Positions 7,943-16,856 are shown, counted from the first letter of the stretch. The stretch: DNA of 46,558 nucleotides from an uncultured Myxococcales bacterium (GCA_937949945.1 CALFEQ010000055.1:1-46558), one strand, 5' to 3'. Translations and numbers: made by a program. Notes: a model not told the origin generated them from the sequence alone.

Positions 7943-9376
7943 TCACTGCCGGAGCGACTTGTACGCCTGCTCGTACTGGCGCGCCGCGCGCTCCCAGCCC
8001 CGATCGAGACGCATGACGCGCCTGCGGAGGGCCGGCCATCGCGGCGAGGCGTAGGCGGAGAGGGCGCGCTGCACCGCCGAATAGAGGGCGTCGGTCGTGG
8101 GCTCGTCGAACAAGAAGCCCGTGCCCGTCTCGAGCTTCGCGTCGCAGTCGACGATCGTGTCGACGAGCCCGCCGGTCGCCCGGGCGACGGGCAGCGCGCC
8201 GTAGCGCTGCGCGTACATCTGCACGAGGCCGCACGGCTCGAACCGACTCGGGACGAGCACGATGTCGGCGGCCGCGAAGATGCGGTGGACGAGCGCCTCG
8301 CTCGCCTCGCCCGTGTAGATCGCGTGGCCGTGCGTCTTCTGCACGGCGGCCGTCATCTTCGCAACGATCTCCGGGTCGCCCGTGCCGGCGATGACCACCT
8401 GCACGTCGCTCCCGCGGACGATGCGCGGGACGATCTCCGCCACGAGGTCGCTCCCCTTCTGAGGCACCATCCGGCCCACGTAGGCCACGATGGGCACGTC
8501 GGGCTCGAGCGGGAACCCGAGCTCCTTGCGGAGCGCGCCTTTGCAGCGCGCCTTGTTCGACGCGTCCTCCGCGTCGTACCGGGCCGCGAGATGCGAGTCG
8601 GTGGCGGGGTTCCAGACGCCGTAGTCGACGCCGTTGAGGATGCCGAGCACGCGTCCCTTCGCGCGGAGCACACCGTCGAGGCGGTACCCGTGCTCGGGCG
8701 TCTGGATCTCGCGCGCGTACGTCGGGCTCACCGTCGTGACGAGATCCGCGGAGATGACGCCCTGCTTGAGCAGGTTGATCGATCCGTAGAACTCGATCCC
8801 GTTGACGGTGAAGTCTTCCCACGTGAGGCCGAGCTTGGGCAGAAGCTCCTTCGGGAAGACACCCTGGTGCGCCACGTTGTGGATCGTCAGCACGACCGGC
8901 GTGTCGACACCGAGGTCCTTCATGTACTTGGCGACGAGCGCCGTGGGCCAGTCGTTCGCGTGGACGATGTCGAACGGAGCCCCGTCTCCGGCGCGCTGGC
9001 GCGCGAGCTCCGCGGCGGCGCGCGAGAGGACCGCGAACCGGAGCGGGTTGTCCGGGTAGTCCTCGCCGCGCTCACCGTAGATGCCGGGCCTGTCGAAGAG
9101 GCTCGGGACGTCGACGAGCGCGAGGTCGACCTGCGAGGAGAGCCGCCCGTCGTAGATCGTCACCTCGTAGGCCGTCTCTCCCAGCGTGATCCGCAGCGGC
9201 GTCAAGCGGCGAGCCATGAGCAGGCCCGACTCGTCGAACGCCGCGTACCGCGGCATCACGACAGTGACGCGGTGACCGAGGGCCCTCAGCGTCTTCGGAA
9301 GGGCCGCGCTCACGTCGGCGAGGCCTCCGACCTTCACGTAGGGAGCAAGCTCGGTCGTGACGAACAGGATGTCCAT
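7943..9376 (-). CDS. glgA: Glycogen synthase (ADP-glucose starch synthase, GT5)
   Basis: A 477-residue cytoplasmic glycosyltransferase that adds glucose from ADP-glucose to the growing alpha-1,4-glucan. The N-terminus has the nucleotide-sugar loop as KVGGLADV (usual KTGGLGDV) at residues 15-22 within the typical opening ILFVTTELAPYVKVGG. Other family marks are VHANDWPTAL, the NGVDYGVWNP segment (usual NGID...WNP), YVGRMVPQKG in the second Rossmann domain and SRFEPCGL near the C-terminus, whose Glu takes part in catalysis. Length matches the family. The ATG at 9376 gives the canonical N-terminus. No other glycogen genes are adjacent; it ends 41 bases from the convergent membrane protein gene. 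Confidence 0.95.
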   Translation of the reverse strand: MDILFVTTELAPYVKVGGLADVSAALPKTLRALGHRVTVVMPRYAAFDESGLLMARRLTPLRITLGETAYEVTIYDGRLSSQVDLALVDVPSLFDRPGIYGERGEDYPDNPLRFAVLSRAAAELARQRAGDGAPFDIVHANDWPTALVAKYMKDLGVDTPVVLTIHNVAHQGVFPKELLPKLGLTWEDFTVNGIEFYGSINLLKQGVISADLVTTVSPTYAREIQTPEHGYRLDGVLRAKGRVLGILNGVDYGVWNPATDSHLAARYDAEDASNKARCKGALRKELGFPLEPDVPIVAYVGRMVPQKGSDLVAEIVPRIVRGSDVQVVIAGTGDPEIVAKMTAAVQKTHGHAIYTGEASEALVHRIFAAADIVLVPSRFEPCGLVQMYAQRYGALPVARATGGLVDTIVDCDAKLETGTGFLFDEPTTDALYSAVQRALSAYASPRWPALRRRVMRLDRGWERAARQYEQAYKSLRQ

Positions 9377-9550
9377 TCCGGACAGGGCTCATAACACGGT
9401 TGGCATCGCGCCGGCAGCACTCGGGCGCCCTCGCCCGCTCCGCCCGCTTCCGCGCGCTCGGATCGGCCTCCGCCTTCGGCGGCGGAGCACGTGGATGAGC
9501 CTCGAAGCGCGGACGGCTCGGCTCGGCGGCGCACGTGCTAGAAGACCGTC

Positions 9551-10678
9551 GTGAGCCGCCTGCGACTCTCGGACGTCGACGTCGAGCGCATCGGGCGCCC
9601 CGAAGGCGTGCCCGAGGGGTCCGTGCTCAGCGTCTTCCGCGTCCCGCCGGAGCTCGCCGGACAGCGCCTCGACGTCTTCTTGCAGGGGCAGCTCCGGCGC
9701 ACGAGCCGGACGCGCGCGAAGTTCATCGTGAAGAACAGCGCGTTCGACGTCCGCGGCAAGCGCCTCCGCCCGAACCACCGCGTGCAGGCCGAAGAGCGCG
9801 TTCTGCTCTGGCGGCCGCCGTGGGACGAGGATCCGGTGCCGACCGAGGTGCCCATCCTCTACGAGGACGAGCACCTCTTCGCCGTGGACAAGCCGGCGAT
9901 GCTCCCGGTGCACCCGACGGCGCGCTACCACCGCAACACGCTCATCAAGATCCTCAAGGACGCGCGGCCGGGCACGTTCATCTCGCTGGGCCACCGCCTC
10001 GATCGCGAGACCAGCGGCGTCTTGCTCTGCTCGAAGACGCCGGAGTGCGATCGCGCGCTCAAGAAGCAGATCGAGGCGCGCACCGGCGTCGACAAGACCT
10101 ATCGCGCCATCACGTGGGGCGTGCCCGACCCGGAGCGCGCGGCGGAGGTCGGCGGCGTGGTGACGCCGACGAACGACGGCCCCGGCGCCTTCCGGTTCGA
10201 GCGGTCGCTCGAGCTGGACACCGAAGGACGCTACCGCGTGAAGATGCGGCTCGGCCGCACCGAGGAAGCGCTCTACGCCTCGACGCGATTCGTCGTCGAA
10301 GACACCCGCACCACCGCGGACGGCCGCTCGTACGCGCTCGTGCGCTGCGAGCTCGAGACGGGACGGCAGCATCAGATCCGTGTCCACCTGGCGAGCCTCG
10401 GCGCTCCGATCGTCGGCGACAAGCTCTATGGTCCCGACGAAGGCTGCTTCGCACGGGGCGCGGACGGGGAGCTCACGGAGGAGGACCTCGCCTTGCTCGA
10501 GCTGCCGAGGCACGCGCTCCATGCCGCGAGGCTCGCGCTCGCGCACCCGATCACCGGCGCGCCGCTCGTCGTCGAAGCGCCGCTGCCTCAGGACCTGCGC
10601 GCGTTCTGGGACGGCCTCGGCGAAGCGCGACGCCCGACGCCGTCCGCGCACGAGCGCTCCGCCGACTCGCTGGCGTGA
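9551..10678 (+). CDS. RluA-family pseudouridine synthase
   Basis: A 375-residue RNA-modifying enzyme that isomerises uridine to pseudouridine in rRNA or tRNA. An S4 RNA-binding domain spans about residues 35-95 (GQRLDVFLQ, RTRAKFIV). The catalytic domain begins with the KPAMLPVHP segment and carries the HRLDRETSG motif, with catalytic aspartate D151. The GRQHQIRVHL motif and a further LYGPDEG segment follow. The GTG start at 9551 follows a short non-coding gap shared with the divergent glgA. An unusual extra segment near residues 290-320 and an extended C-terminal tail make it slightly longer than RluD. Which RNA position is modified cannot be told from the sequence. Confidence 0.92.
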   Translation: MSRLRLSDVDVERIGRPEGVPEGSVLSVFRVPPELAGQRLDVFLQGQLRRTSRTRAKFIVKNSAFDVRGKRLRPNHRVQAEERVLLWRPPWDEDPVPTEVPILYEDEHLFAVDKPAMLPVHPTARYHRNTLIKILKDARPGTFISLGHRLDRETSGVLLCSKTPECDRALKKQIEARTGVDKTYRAITWGVPDPERAAEVGGVVTPTNDGPGAFRFERSLELDTEGRYRVKMRLGRTEEALYASTRFVVEDTRTTADGRSYALVRCELETGRQHQIRVHLASLGAPIVGDKLYGPDEGCFARGADGELTEEDLALLELPRHALHAARLALAHPITGAPLVVEAPLPQDLRAFWDGLGEARRPTPSAHERSADSLA

Positions 10679-10682
10679 GCCG

Positions 10683-11513
10683 TCACGGGCAGTCGGGCGG
10701 CGCGCCCGGCGTGCCTCGGTCGGCCTCCGGCGCCCACGGCGTCGTGGAGACGCACCAGCTCGTGCTCTGCCCGCTCGCCGCGAAGCCGAGCGTGTGGAGC
10801 TGGATCGAGCTGCCGCTCGCGGAGAACCAACCGCCGTAGTCCGCCTGCGCGATCACGACGTCGCCGTCGCGGAGGAACACCGCGCCGCTCTTGCCGTTCG
10901 CGAGCAGGATGCCCGTGCCGTCCGGTAGCCCGGCTCCGTACTCGTAGACGATCGAGGCGTCCGGCACCTTCGCGGCGATCGCGGCGGCGGTCGACCTCGC
11001 GAGGACGACCCAGGCGCCGGCGGGGACGACCACGCCCGGCCCGATGTCGTGCGTGCGGTTCGCGCCGTCGACGATCGTGAGCCCGCTCAGCGATCGGGCC
11101 TCGCTCGTCGTGTTGTGGACCTCGAACCACTCGGTCGCCGGCTCGCTCGTCGACGGGTCGTACATCACCTCGGTGACGAGGACCTCGCCCGGCACAGGCT
11201 TGGGAGGCTCCGCCGGGGGCAGCGCCGGCGGGGGCGAAGTCGGCGGGGACGGCGCCGACTCCGGTACGCCGGGGCTCTCGTCCGGACCGTCGTTCGCGCG
11301 CGGCTTCTCCTCGCCGTACGCCTCGTCCTCGTCCGAAGCGCCCGCGTCGGGATGCGCCGGCTCCGGGTTCCAGGAGGCGTCGATGACGGGCAGCGACGGA
11401 TCGACGTCGACGAGCGGCTCCACCTCCGAGCCCGCCGCACAGCTCCACGCGAAGGCGCCGAGCATCGCCGGCGCCCACAGCAACGCGGAGACGCGGCGAA
11501 GCGAGGGCGTCAT
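10683..11513 (-). CDS. Lamin-tail-domain (LTD) lipoprotein
   Basis: A 276-residue exported protein. The ATG at 11513 was chosen because it starts a signal peptide ending in WSC (likely lipid-attachment Cys); the open frame continues upstream without any recognisable feature. After an acidic, Pro-rich linker (about residues 40-105), an LTD-type immunoglobulin fold follows, opening with VLVTEVMYDP and EWFEVHN, the usual hallmarks, with TIVDGANRTHD and VVVPAGAWVVLAR strands after it. LTD domains in bacteria often sit on exported nucleases or surface proteins; no catalytic domain is present here. Its stop lies 4 bases from that of the convergent pseudouridine synthase gene. Confidence 0.85.
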   Translation of the reverse strand: MTPSLRRVSALLWAPAMLGAFAWSCAAGSEVEPLVDVDPSLPVIDASWNPEPAHPDAGASDEDEAYGEEKPRANDGPDESPGVPESAPSPPTSPPPALPPAEPPKPVPGEVLVTEVMYDPSTSEPATEWFEVHNTTSEARSLSGLTIVDGANRTHDIGPGVVVPAGAWVVLARSTAAAIAAKVPDASIVYEYGAGLPDGTGILLANGKSGAVFLRDGDVVIAQADYGGWFSASGSSIQLHTLGFAASGQSTSWCVSTTPWAPEADRGTPGAPPDCP

Positions 11514-11689
11514 CGACGGTCGCGTATTTTCACGTGGGCCGCGCGGAGGCAAGCCGAACCGTAACGCTGCATCGCGCGCGGACCGACGTTCCGCAGCCGA
11601 CACGCGCGCTTGCACGCCCCGCGAGCGGGCGCTCGCCGAGCGCCGTTGGTCTGCGGGGCGCCGGGGAGACCCGCTCCCCGGCGCGGCCG

Positions 11690-12010
11690 TCACAGGCCGC
11701 GCGGGACCTTGTCGAGATCGAGCTGCTCGAGCGCCACGCGGATGAGGGCGCTGCGGTTCGCCTTCGTGATGCCGCGCGCCTTCAGCTCCTCGACCAGCTC
11801 GTCGAGGCGAGCGAGGTCCTTCGTGTACATCGAGATGCAGATCACCTTGTAGTGCGTCGGCTTCGCCTTGTCCTCGGCGGTGCGCAGCCTGCGCTCCGAC
11901 TCCGGCGCAGGCTGCGGCTGATAGAACGCCCCGGAGAGCACGCCCTGCACCTCGTCACCGTCGAGCACGCGTGCCGCCCCGAGCCCCGCTCCATCGTCTC
12001 GCGCTGCCAT
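11690..12010 (-). CDS. Ribbon-helix-helix DNA-binding protein, partner of the upstream ParA
   Basis: A 106-residue protein. The first 50 residues are flexible. The last 55 (from YKVICISMYTKDL to the C-terminus) match a ribbon-helix-helix fold: one amphipathic beta strand, helix ARLDELVEELKARG, turn, helix NRSALIRVALEQL. This CopG/MetJ/Arc-like fold binds operator or centromere DNA as a dimer. I prefer the ATG at 12010 over one 6 bases upstream because GAGGAGG lies 6 bases before it; the upstream ATG abuts that motif. It lies 56 bases after the ParA-like gene on the same strand. Partition systems of type Ib pair a ParA with an RHH protein, so a centromere or cargo adaptor role is a reasonable inference, not shown. 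Confidence 0.75.
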   Translation of the reverse strand: MAARDDGAGLGAARVLDGDEVQGVLSGAFYQPQPAPESERRLRTAEDKAKPTHYKVICISMYTKDLARLDELVEELKARGITKANRSALIRVALEQLDLDKVPRGL

Positions 12011-12016
12011 CGTCAT

Positions 12017-12023
12017 CCTCCTC
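12017..12023 (-). promoter_or_regulatory. Ribosome binding site GAGGAGG deciding the RHH start
   Basis: A strong anti-Shine-Dalgarno match on the minus strand, 6 bases before the ATG at 12010 and directly touching the alternative ATG at 12016. The spacing favours the inner start. Confidence 0.7.
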
Positions 12024-12066
12024 GTGTTCCGTCAAGTCCTCTTCGCAGGCTCGTCGCGACCGCGGC

Positions 12067-13398
12067 TCACCCCGTCATGGCCTCGTCCTCTTCGGCGCGT
12101 CCGTCGAGATCGAGCTCGGCGCTGCGCCCGGTGATCAGGCGCTCGACGACGCGTAGGTAATCGAGCGCCGCGTGCGAGTCCGGCGCGTGCTCGAAGATCG
12201 TCTTGCCCTGCGCCGGCGCCTCCTTCACGCGCGTCGCCGAGCGGATCGGCTGGAAGCACCGATCTCCGAAGTGCTCCTTGAGCGTCGCCCACGCGTCGCG
12301 GCAGATGCGCGCTCGAGCGTCGTAGAACGTCGGCAACACCCCGTGGATCGTGACGGGGTGGTGCAACAGCGAGTTGACGTTCTTCACCGTCTTGATCACC
12401 TGCCGGACGCCGACGAGCGAGAGGAAGTCGCACGCGACCGGCACGAGCAGCCCCTCGGCGAAGACGAGCGCGTTCTGGTTGAGCAGCGACAGCGACGGCG
12501 AGCAGTCGAGCAGGATCACGTCGTACTGCTGCGTGGCCGCCGCGAGTCGATCGCGAAGGACGCGATCGCGGTTCTGCCGACCGGCGAGGTACAGCTCCGC
12601 CGCCGCGAGCGTCTCGTTCGACGGGAGCACGTCGAGGTTGTCGCGGACCTTCACGGCGACGTCCTGCACCTTCAGGCCCATCACGAGCACGTGGTAGAGC
12701 GTCTTGTCCGCCTTCACGCCGAGCGAGACGCCCACGTTGCCCTGCGAGTCGGTGTCGACGAGCAGCACGCGGTAGCCCTTCATCGCGAGGCCGGCCGCGA
12801 CGCTGACGCTCGTCGTCGTCTTTCCGGTGCCGCCCTTGTGATTGAAGATCGCCATGCGCCGCGGACCGGCGAACGGGCGGAGCGCCGTGACCGGCGCGCG
12901 ATCGGTGGTGACCGGCTGCGGAGCCGGCGTCGGCGCGAGCTTCGCGCCCGACTCGGGCGCGGCGGGCGCGGCGGGCGCGATGGGCGCACCGGCCGGCGTC
13001 CGCAGCGTCGGACGTGCGACCGCGGGAGGGATCGGCGACGCCGGCCCGTGGCCGAAGGACGGCGCCGAGGACGGCGGCGCGGGGACCGCTCCCGGCGCCA
13101 TGGCGGCGCCGAGGCGGAGGCCGCCGGCCTCCGCGAGGAGCTGAGCACGACAGCCCTCGGAGCAGCAGTAGCGCGTCTCGCCCTTGATCCGGATGACCTG
13201 CGAGACGAGCTCGACGACGAAGCGCTTGTTGCAGCAGTCGCAGACGACGCCGCTCGTCGTCTCGCCGCGGAGGCTCTTTCCGTGGCACGCCTGGGAGCAG
13301 AAGAAGGAGAACGCGCCGTCGCGTTCCTCCATCTGGTAGCGGAACTGGACCTCGAAGTTCCGCCCGCACACCGTGCAGGTCTCGCGAATCCCAGCCAT
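12067..13398 (-). CDS. ParA-family ATPase with two N-terminal Cys4 zinc knuckles
   Basis: A 443-residue protein. Residues 8-83 hold two Cys4 units, C8-x2-C11...C34-x3-C38 and C53-x2-C56...C79-x3-C83, resembling MYM/TRASH-like treble-clef knuckles. A Pro/Ala-rich linker (about 95-178) follows. The ParA domain starts at RMAIFNHKGGTGKTT: the deviant Walker A has signature lysine K188 and P-loop lysine K193. VLLVDTDSQGN is the A-prime motif and ILLDCSPSLSLL the Walker B region. I chose the ATG at 13398 because it starts just before the first Cys pair; the open frame extends 12 codons further. The RHH gene follows. No ParB gene is next to it, so it may be an orphan positioning ATPase rather than the chromosomal ParA. 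Confidence 0.9.
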   Translation of the reverse strand: MAGIRETCTVCGRNFEVQFRYQMEERDGAFSFFCSQACHGKSLRGETTSGVVCDCCNKRFVVELVSQVIRIKGETRYCCSEGCRAQLLAEAGGLRLGAAMAPGAVPAPPSSAPSFGHGPASPIPPAVARPTLRTPAGAPIAPAAPAAPESGAKLAPTPAPQPVTTDRAPVTALRPFAGPRRMAIFNHKGGTGKTTTSVSVAAGLAMKGYRVLLVDTDSQGNVGVSLGVKADKTLYHVLVMGLKVQDVAVKVRDNLDVLPSNETLAAAELYLAGRQNRDRVLRDRLAAATQQYDVILLDCSPSLSLLNQNALVFAEGLLVPVACDFLSLVGVRQVIKTVKNVNSLLHHPVTIHGVLPTFYDARARICRDAWATLKEHFGDRCFQPIRSATRVKEAPAQGKTIFEHAPDSHAALDYLRVVERLITGRSAELDLDGRAEEDEAMTG

Positions 13399-13503
13399 GC
13401 ACCACCGGTCGCACAAGTACGAGCGGTGGGCCAAATAAGTGGCAGTCGGTTTAATCGCGGACGCGAGACCTCAGGCGGTCGAGTGCTTTTGGCATCACGT
13501 CGC

Positions 13504-13522
13504 CGGGCGCGTGCAGCGCCCG
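13504..13522 (-). terminator. Hairpin just after purH
   Basis: CGGGCGC and GCGCCCG form a 7-bp stem with a 5-base loop, 11 bases beyond the purH stop. No T tract follows on the minus strand, so terminator function is uncertain. Confidence 0.4.
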
Positions 13523-13532
13523 AGCCTGTCCG

Positions 13533-15101
13533 TCAGTGACGGAAGTGGCGGACACCCGTGAGGATCATCGCGATGCCGAGCCGGTCGGCGGCGGCGATGA
13601 CGTCGGCGTCCTTCACGCTTCCGCCCGGTTGGGCGACGGCCGTGACGCCGTGCTTGGCGGCCGCCTCGACGCCGTCCGGGAACGGGAAGAACGCGTCGGA
13701 CGCGAGGACGGCGCCACGCGCCTCGGGGCCCGCCTTCTCGCACGCGATCTGGACGGAGACGACGCGCGACATCTGACCGGCGCCGACGCCGACCGTGCGC
13801 TCGCCCTTCGCGAGCACGATCGCGTTCGACTTGACGTGCTTGCAGACCTTCCACGCGAACTCGAGGCTCTCGATCTCCTCGGGCGTGGGCGCGCGCTTCG
13901 TCACCACCCTGCCCTTCGCGACCTGCCCGGCCGCGCCGTCGTCACGGCTCTGGACGACGAGGCCGCCGGAGACGCGCTTGAACTGGAGCGGCGCGTGCTC
14001 GCGATCGGGAGCGCCGGTCGAGATGAGGCGGAGGTTCTTCTTCGCGCGGAGCGTCTCGAGGGCGCCCGCCGAGAAGCTCGGCGCGACGATGCACTCGAGG
14101 AACGTCTCGGCGAGGATCGCCGCGGTCTCGGGATCGACCTCGCGGTTCAGCGCGACGATGCCCCCGAAGGCGGAGAGCGCGTCGGCCTCGCGCGCGAGAC
14201 GATAGGCCTCGGCGAGCGTCGCGGCCGAGGCCACGCCGCACGGGTTGGTGTGCTTGACGACGACCGCCGTCGGGCGCTCGAACTCGCGCACGGCCTCGAG
14301 CGCCGCGTCGACGTCGACGAGGTTGTTGAACGAGAGCTCCTTGCCGCCCGCGCCGAGGCTCTCCGCGCGCGCGAGCGTGCCGAAGGGCGCGTTCCGCTCG
14401 ACGTAGAACGCGCCCGTCTGGTGCGGGTTCTCGCCGTAACGAAGCCCGTACGCGCGCTCGAACGAGAGCTGCAGATACTTCGGGTACGGGTTCGCGCCGA
14501 CGGTCGCGTCGGCGTCGGCGCCGCGCGGGCCGGAGAGCACCGCGGCGATCGCCGCGTCGTACGCCGCCGTGTGCGCGAACGCCTTCGCGGCGAGCTCGCG
14601 CCGCGTGGCGGCCGAGACCTCGCCGTCCCTCTCGATCTCCGAGAGGACGCGCTCGTAGTCGTTCGGGTCGCATACGACGGTGACGCGCGCGTGGTTCTTC
14701 GCCGCCGACCGGACCATCGACGGACCGCCGATGTCGATGTTCTCGATGAGCTCGTCGAGAGACGCGAGCGGGTTCGCCGCGACCTTCTCGAACGGGTAGA
14801 GGTTCACGACGACGAGATCGATCGGCCGCGCTCCGAGACGCTCGAGGTCCTGATCGTCGACGCCCTCGCGCGCGAGGATGCCGCCGTGGACGCGGGGGTG
14901 CAGCGTCTTGACCCGACCGCCCATGACCTCGGGCGAGCCCGTGTACTCTTCGACGGTCTGCACCGGGATCCCTTCGGCCGCGAGAGCCTTCGCGGTCCCG
15001 CCGCTCGAGAGCAGCGTCACGCCGCGCTTCGCGAGCGCAGAGGCGAAGCCGAGCAGGCCAGTCTTGTCGGAGACGGAGAAGAGCGCGGTCCGGATGGGCA
15101 T
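13533..15101 (-). CDS. purH: Bifunctional AICAR formyltransferase / IMP cyclohydrolase
   Basis: A 522-residue enzyme for the last two steps of de novo purine synthesis: formylation of AICAR with 10-formyl-THF and ring closure to IMP. The N-terminal cyclohydrolase domain (about 1-200) opens with ALFSVSDKTGL and contains LLSSGGTAKAL, GGRVKTLHPRVHGG and DLVVVNLYPF. The formyltransferase domain carries VVVKHTNPCGVA, SAFGGIVALN and KHVKSNAIVLAK, and ends in DAFFPFPDG and VTAVAQPGGS with the usual short C-terminus. The ATG at 15101 gives the standard N-terminus; an upstream in-frame ATG would add 12 residues without similarity. Length fits the family (about 520). Confidence 0.97.
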   Translation of the reverse strand: MPIRTALFSVSDKTGLLGFASALAKRGVTLLSSGGTAKALAAEGIPVQTVEEYTGSPEVMGGRVKTLHPRVHGGILAREGVDDQDLERLGARPIDLVVVNLYPFEKVAANPLASLDELIENIDIGGPSMVRSAAKNHARVTVVCDPNDYERVLSEIERDGEVSAATRRELAAKAFAHTAAYDAAIAAVLSGPRGADADATVGANPYPKYLQLSFERAYGLRYGENPHQTGAFYVERNAPFGTLARAESLGAGGKELSFNNLVDVDAALEAVREFERPTAVVVKHTNPCGVASAATLAEAYRLAREADALSAFGGIVALNREVDPETAAILAETFLECIVAPSFSAGALETLRAKKNLRLISTGAPDREHAPLQFKRVSGGLVVQSRDDGAAGQVAKGRVVTKRAPTPEEIESLEFAWKVCKHVKSNAIVLAKGERTVGVGAGQMSRVVSVQIACEKAGPEARGAVLASDAFFPFPDGVEAAAKHGVTAVAQPGGSVKDADVIAAADRLGIAMILTGVRHFRH

Positions 15102-15300
15102 GCCCGGGGGGATAGACACGCAACGATGCGAGGTCAATCGACGCCGGGCGTTCGCGGCGAAAGGAGAGAAGCGGAGCGCGACGCTGCGCTAAGATCGCAA
15201 CCATGGGGTTGGGGGGGCGCGCCTCCGCGCGGAGCGGAGCCGACGATCGTGACGCTCTGCGAACGGGAGCCGACGGCATCGCGGATGTGCCGTATCCTGC

Positions 15301-15304
15301 GGAG
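15301..15304 (+). promoter_or_regulatory. Ribosome binding site GGAG deciding a GTG start
   Basis: GGAG lies 6 bases before the GTG at 15311. It supports that codon as the start over an in-frame ATG at 15203, which sits in a run of G residues. Confidence 0.5.
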
Positions 15305-15310
15305 AAGCGC

Positions 15311-16771
15311 GTGAAGAAGGTCCGGCCGAAACAGCACGATCCTCGGAGCTTGAGGCTGTCGGCGGAGGAAGGCTTCGTCCTCTCCCGCGTCGAAGGCGCC
15401 ACGTCGTTGAAGGAGCTCGTCGCGCTCACCGGGCTCGCCGAGAGCCGTGTGGTCGAGATCATCGACCGCCTCGAGGCCGAGGGCGCTCTCGAGGTCGACT
15501 CGGAGGAGACGGCCGCGACGTCGTCGGGCACGCCCGGGATCGGCGCCGCCGCCTCGAGCGGACGGACGGCGGCCACGTCGAGCTCGTCCGCCGGCACCGC
15601 GAGCTCACCTGGCGCTCGCACGAGCGGCGGTCTTCCTGCGATCCGGCTCGAAGAGTCTCCCGAGATCGAGGCCGAGCTCCTCGCCTTCTTGCGTGACGAG
15701 GACGTCCCGACCACGTCGGAGACCACGACCGAAGCGTCCGAGACGCCGAGCGAGGCCGGAGAGAGCAGCATCCGTCCTGCGGTGCGGCTCGAAGAGTCTC
15801 CCGAGCTCGAGGCCGAGCTGCTCGCCTTCTTGCGCGACGAGGACGTCCCGACCACGTCGGAGACCACGACCGAAGCGGTCGAGACGGGAGAACCGGAACG
15901 CGCGGCCACGGCGGCGGCGGACGACGACGGGACGACCGACGCCGACGCTCCGCCCGAAGAGGGCGCCGAGGACGCTGCGGGCGCGCCCGAGCACGCGACA
16001 GCCCCGACTTCCGAGTCGGACGCCGCGGCCGCGGCCGAGGAGGCCGAGATCGTCGAGAAGGAGCAGCGCAACGAGCGCGCGTACCGGCAGATCTACGAGA
16101 CGGTCTACCACCCGATGCCGCGCGACGCGCGCGTGAAGGCGGCGCAAGAGGTGACCGGAGCCGACCTCCTCGCGCTCTGCTTCGACCCGGATCCGCAGGT
16201 CATCCACGCCGTCCTCTCGAACATGCGCGCGGGCCTCGAGCACGCGCGGCTCATCGCCCTCCACCATCGCACGCAGATGGGGCTCGAGGCGGTCGCGAAG
16301 CGGAGCGAGCTCCTCAAGGACGCCCTCGTCCAACGGAGGCTCCTTCGCAATCCGCAGCTCCCGGGGACGATCCTCGTCCGGATCCTGAGCCCGAAGCTCA
16401 TCCTCGAGGTCTACAAGGTCTGCATCGACCGTGAGATCCCGGACCGCTCCCGCGTGATGGCGCGCGAGATCCTGAGGAAGAAGTTCATGCTCGCTTCCTC
16501 GGACGAGAAGGCGTCGCTCCTCGTGAAGACGGAGGGCCGCTGCTTGATCCTCCTCGTCAACTGCAGCCTCGACGCGCACGCCACGCAGATCCTCTGCGCC
16601 AAGCAGACGTTCTCGCCGCTGTTCATCCAGAACCTCGCGCGCTGGTCGGCGACGCCGCCGTCGCTCCTCCTGCACCTCGTCCGGCTCCCGCTCGTACGCC
16701 GCAACGCGGGCCTGAAGAAGCTGCTCCTCAAGCATCCGAACATGCCGTCGGAGGCGAAGCGGAACCTCTAG
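15311..16771 (+). CDS. Winged-helix / acidic-repeat / alpha-solenoid protein, unknown function
   Basis: A 486-residue protein in three parts. Residues about 5-65 form a winged-helix-like unit (LSAEEGFVLSRVEG, LKELVALTGL, EIIDRLEAEGALEV) of the kind found at the end of PATAN/DUF4388 proteins. A Ser/Thr/Glu-rich region (about 66-255) contains two near-identical segments built on RLEESPE and ELLAFLRDEDVP. The C-terminal 220 residues are helical repeats (LCFDPDPQVIHAVLSN, LLRNPQLPG, LLKHPNMPSEAK) like variant leucine-rich or HEAT repeats. It has no signal peptide or membrane helix. I chose GTG 15311 for its GGAG site; an ATG at 15203 would add 36 residues without features. It probably scaffolds protein interactions. 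Confidence 0.72.
   Translation: MKKVRPKQHDPRSLRLSAEEGFVLSRVEGATSLKELVALTGLAESRVVEIIDRLEAEGALEVDSEETAATSSGTPGIGAAASSGRTAATSSSSAGTASSPGARTSGGLPAIRLEESPEIEAELLAFLRDEDVPTTSETTTEASETPSEAGESSIRPAVRLEESPELEAELLAFLRDEDVPTTSETTTEAVETGEPERAATAAADDDGTTDADAPPEEGAEDAAGAPEHATAPTSESDAAAAAEEAEIVEKEQRNERAYRQIYETVYHPMPRDARVKAAQEVTGADLLALCFDPDPQVIHAVLSNMRAGLEHARLIALHHRTQMGLEAVAKRSELLKDALVQRRLLRNPQLPGTILVRILSPKLILEVYKVCIDREIPDRSRVMAREILRKKFMLASSDEKASLLVKTEGRCLILLVNCSLDAHATQILCAKQTFSPLFIQNLARWSATPPSLLLHLVRLPLVRRNAGLKKLLLKHPNMPSEAKRNL
15644..15886 (+). repeat. Intragenic direct duplication, about 102 bp, period 141 bp
   Basis: Copies beginning at 15644 and 15785 differ at about five positions in 102 bases and encode the RLEESPE...ETTTEA segments. 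The high identity at third positions points to a recent duplication. The period is a multiple of three (47 codons), so the frame is kept. Confidence 0.85.
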
Positions 16772-16776
16772 GAGCA

Positions 16777-16809
16777 CAAAAGATCACGGCCCGGAGGTCG
16801 TCCGGGCCG
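16777..16809 (-). terminator. Rho-independent terminator of the sigma-4-like gene
   Basis: CGGCCCGGA (16787-16795) and TCCGGGCCG (16801-16809) form a perfect 9-bp stem with a 5-base loop. On the minus strand it is followed after five bases by TTTT. It lies 48 bases past the stop of the minus-strand gene ending at 16857, and would also face the convergent plus-strand gene. Confidence 0.65.
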
Positions 16810-16856
16810 CGCTGCAGGGGACATCGAATCTTTCGGGCGGGCGACGCCCGCGGGGA

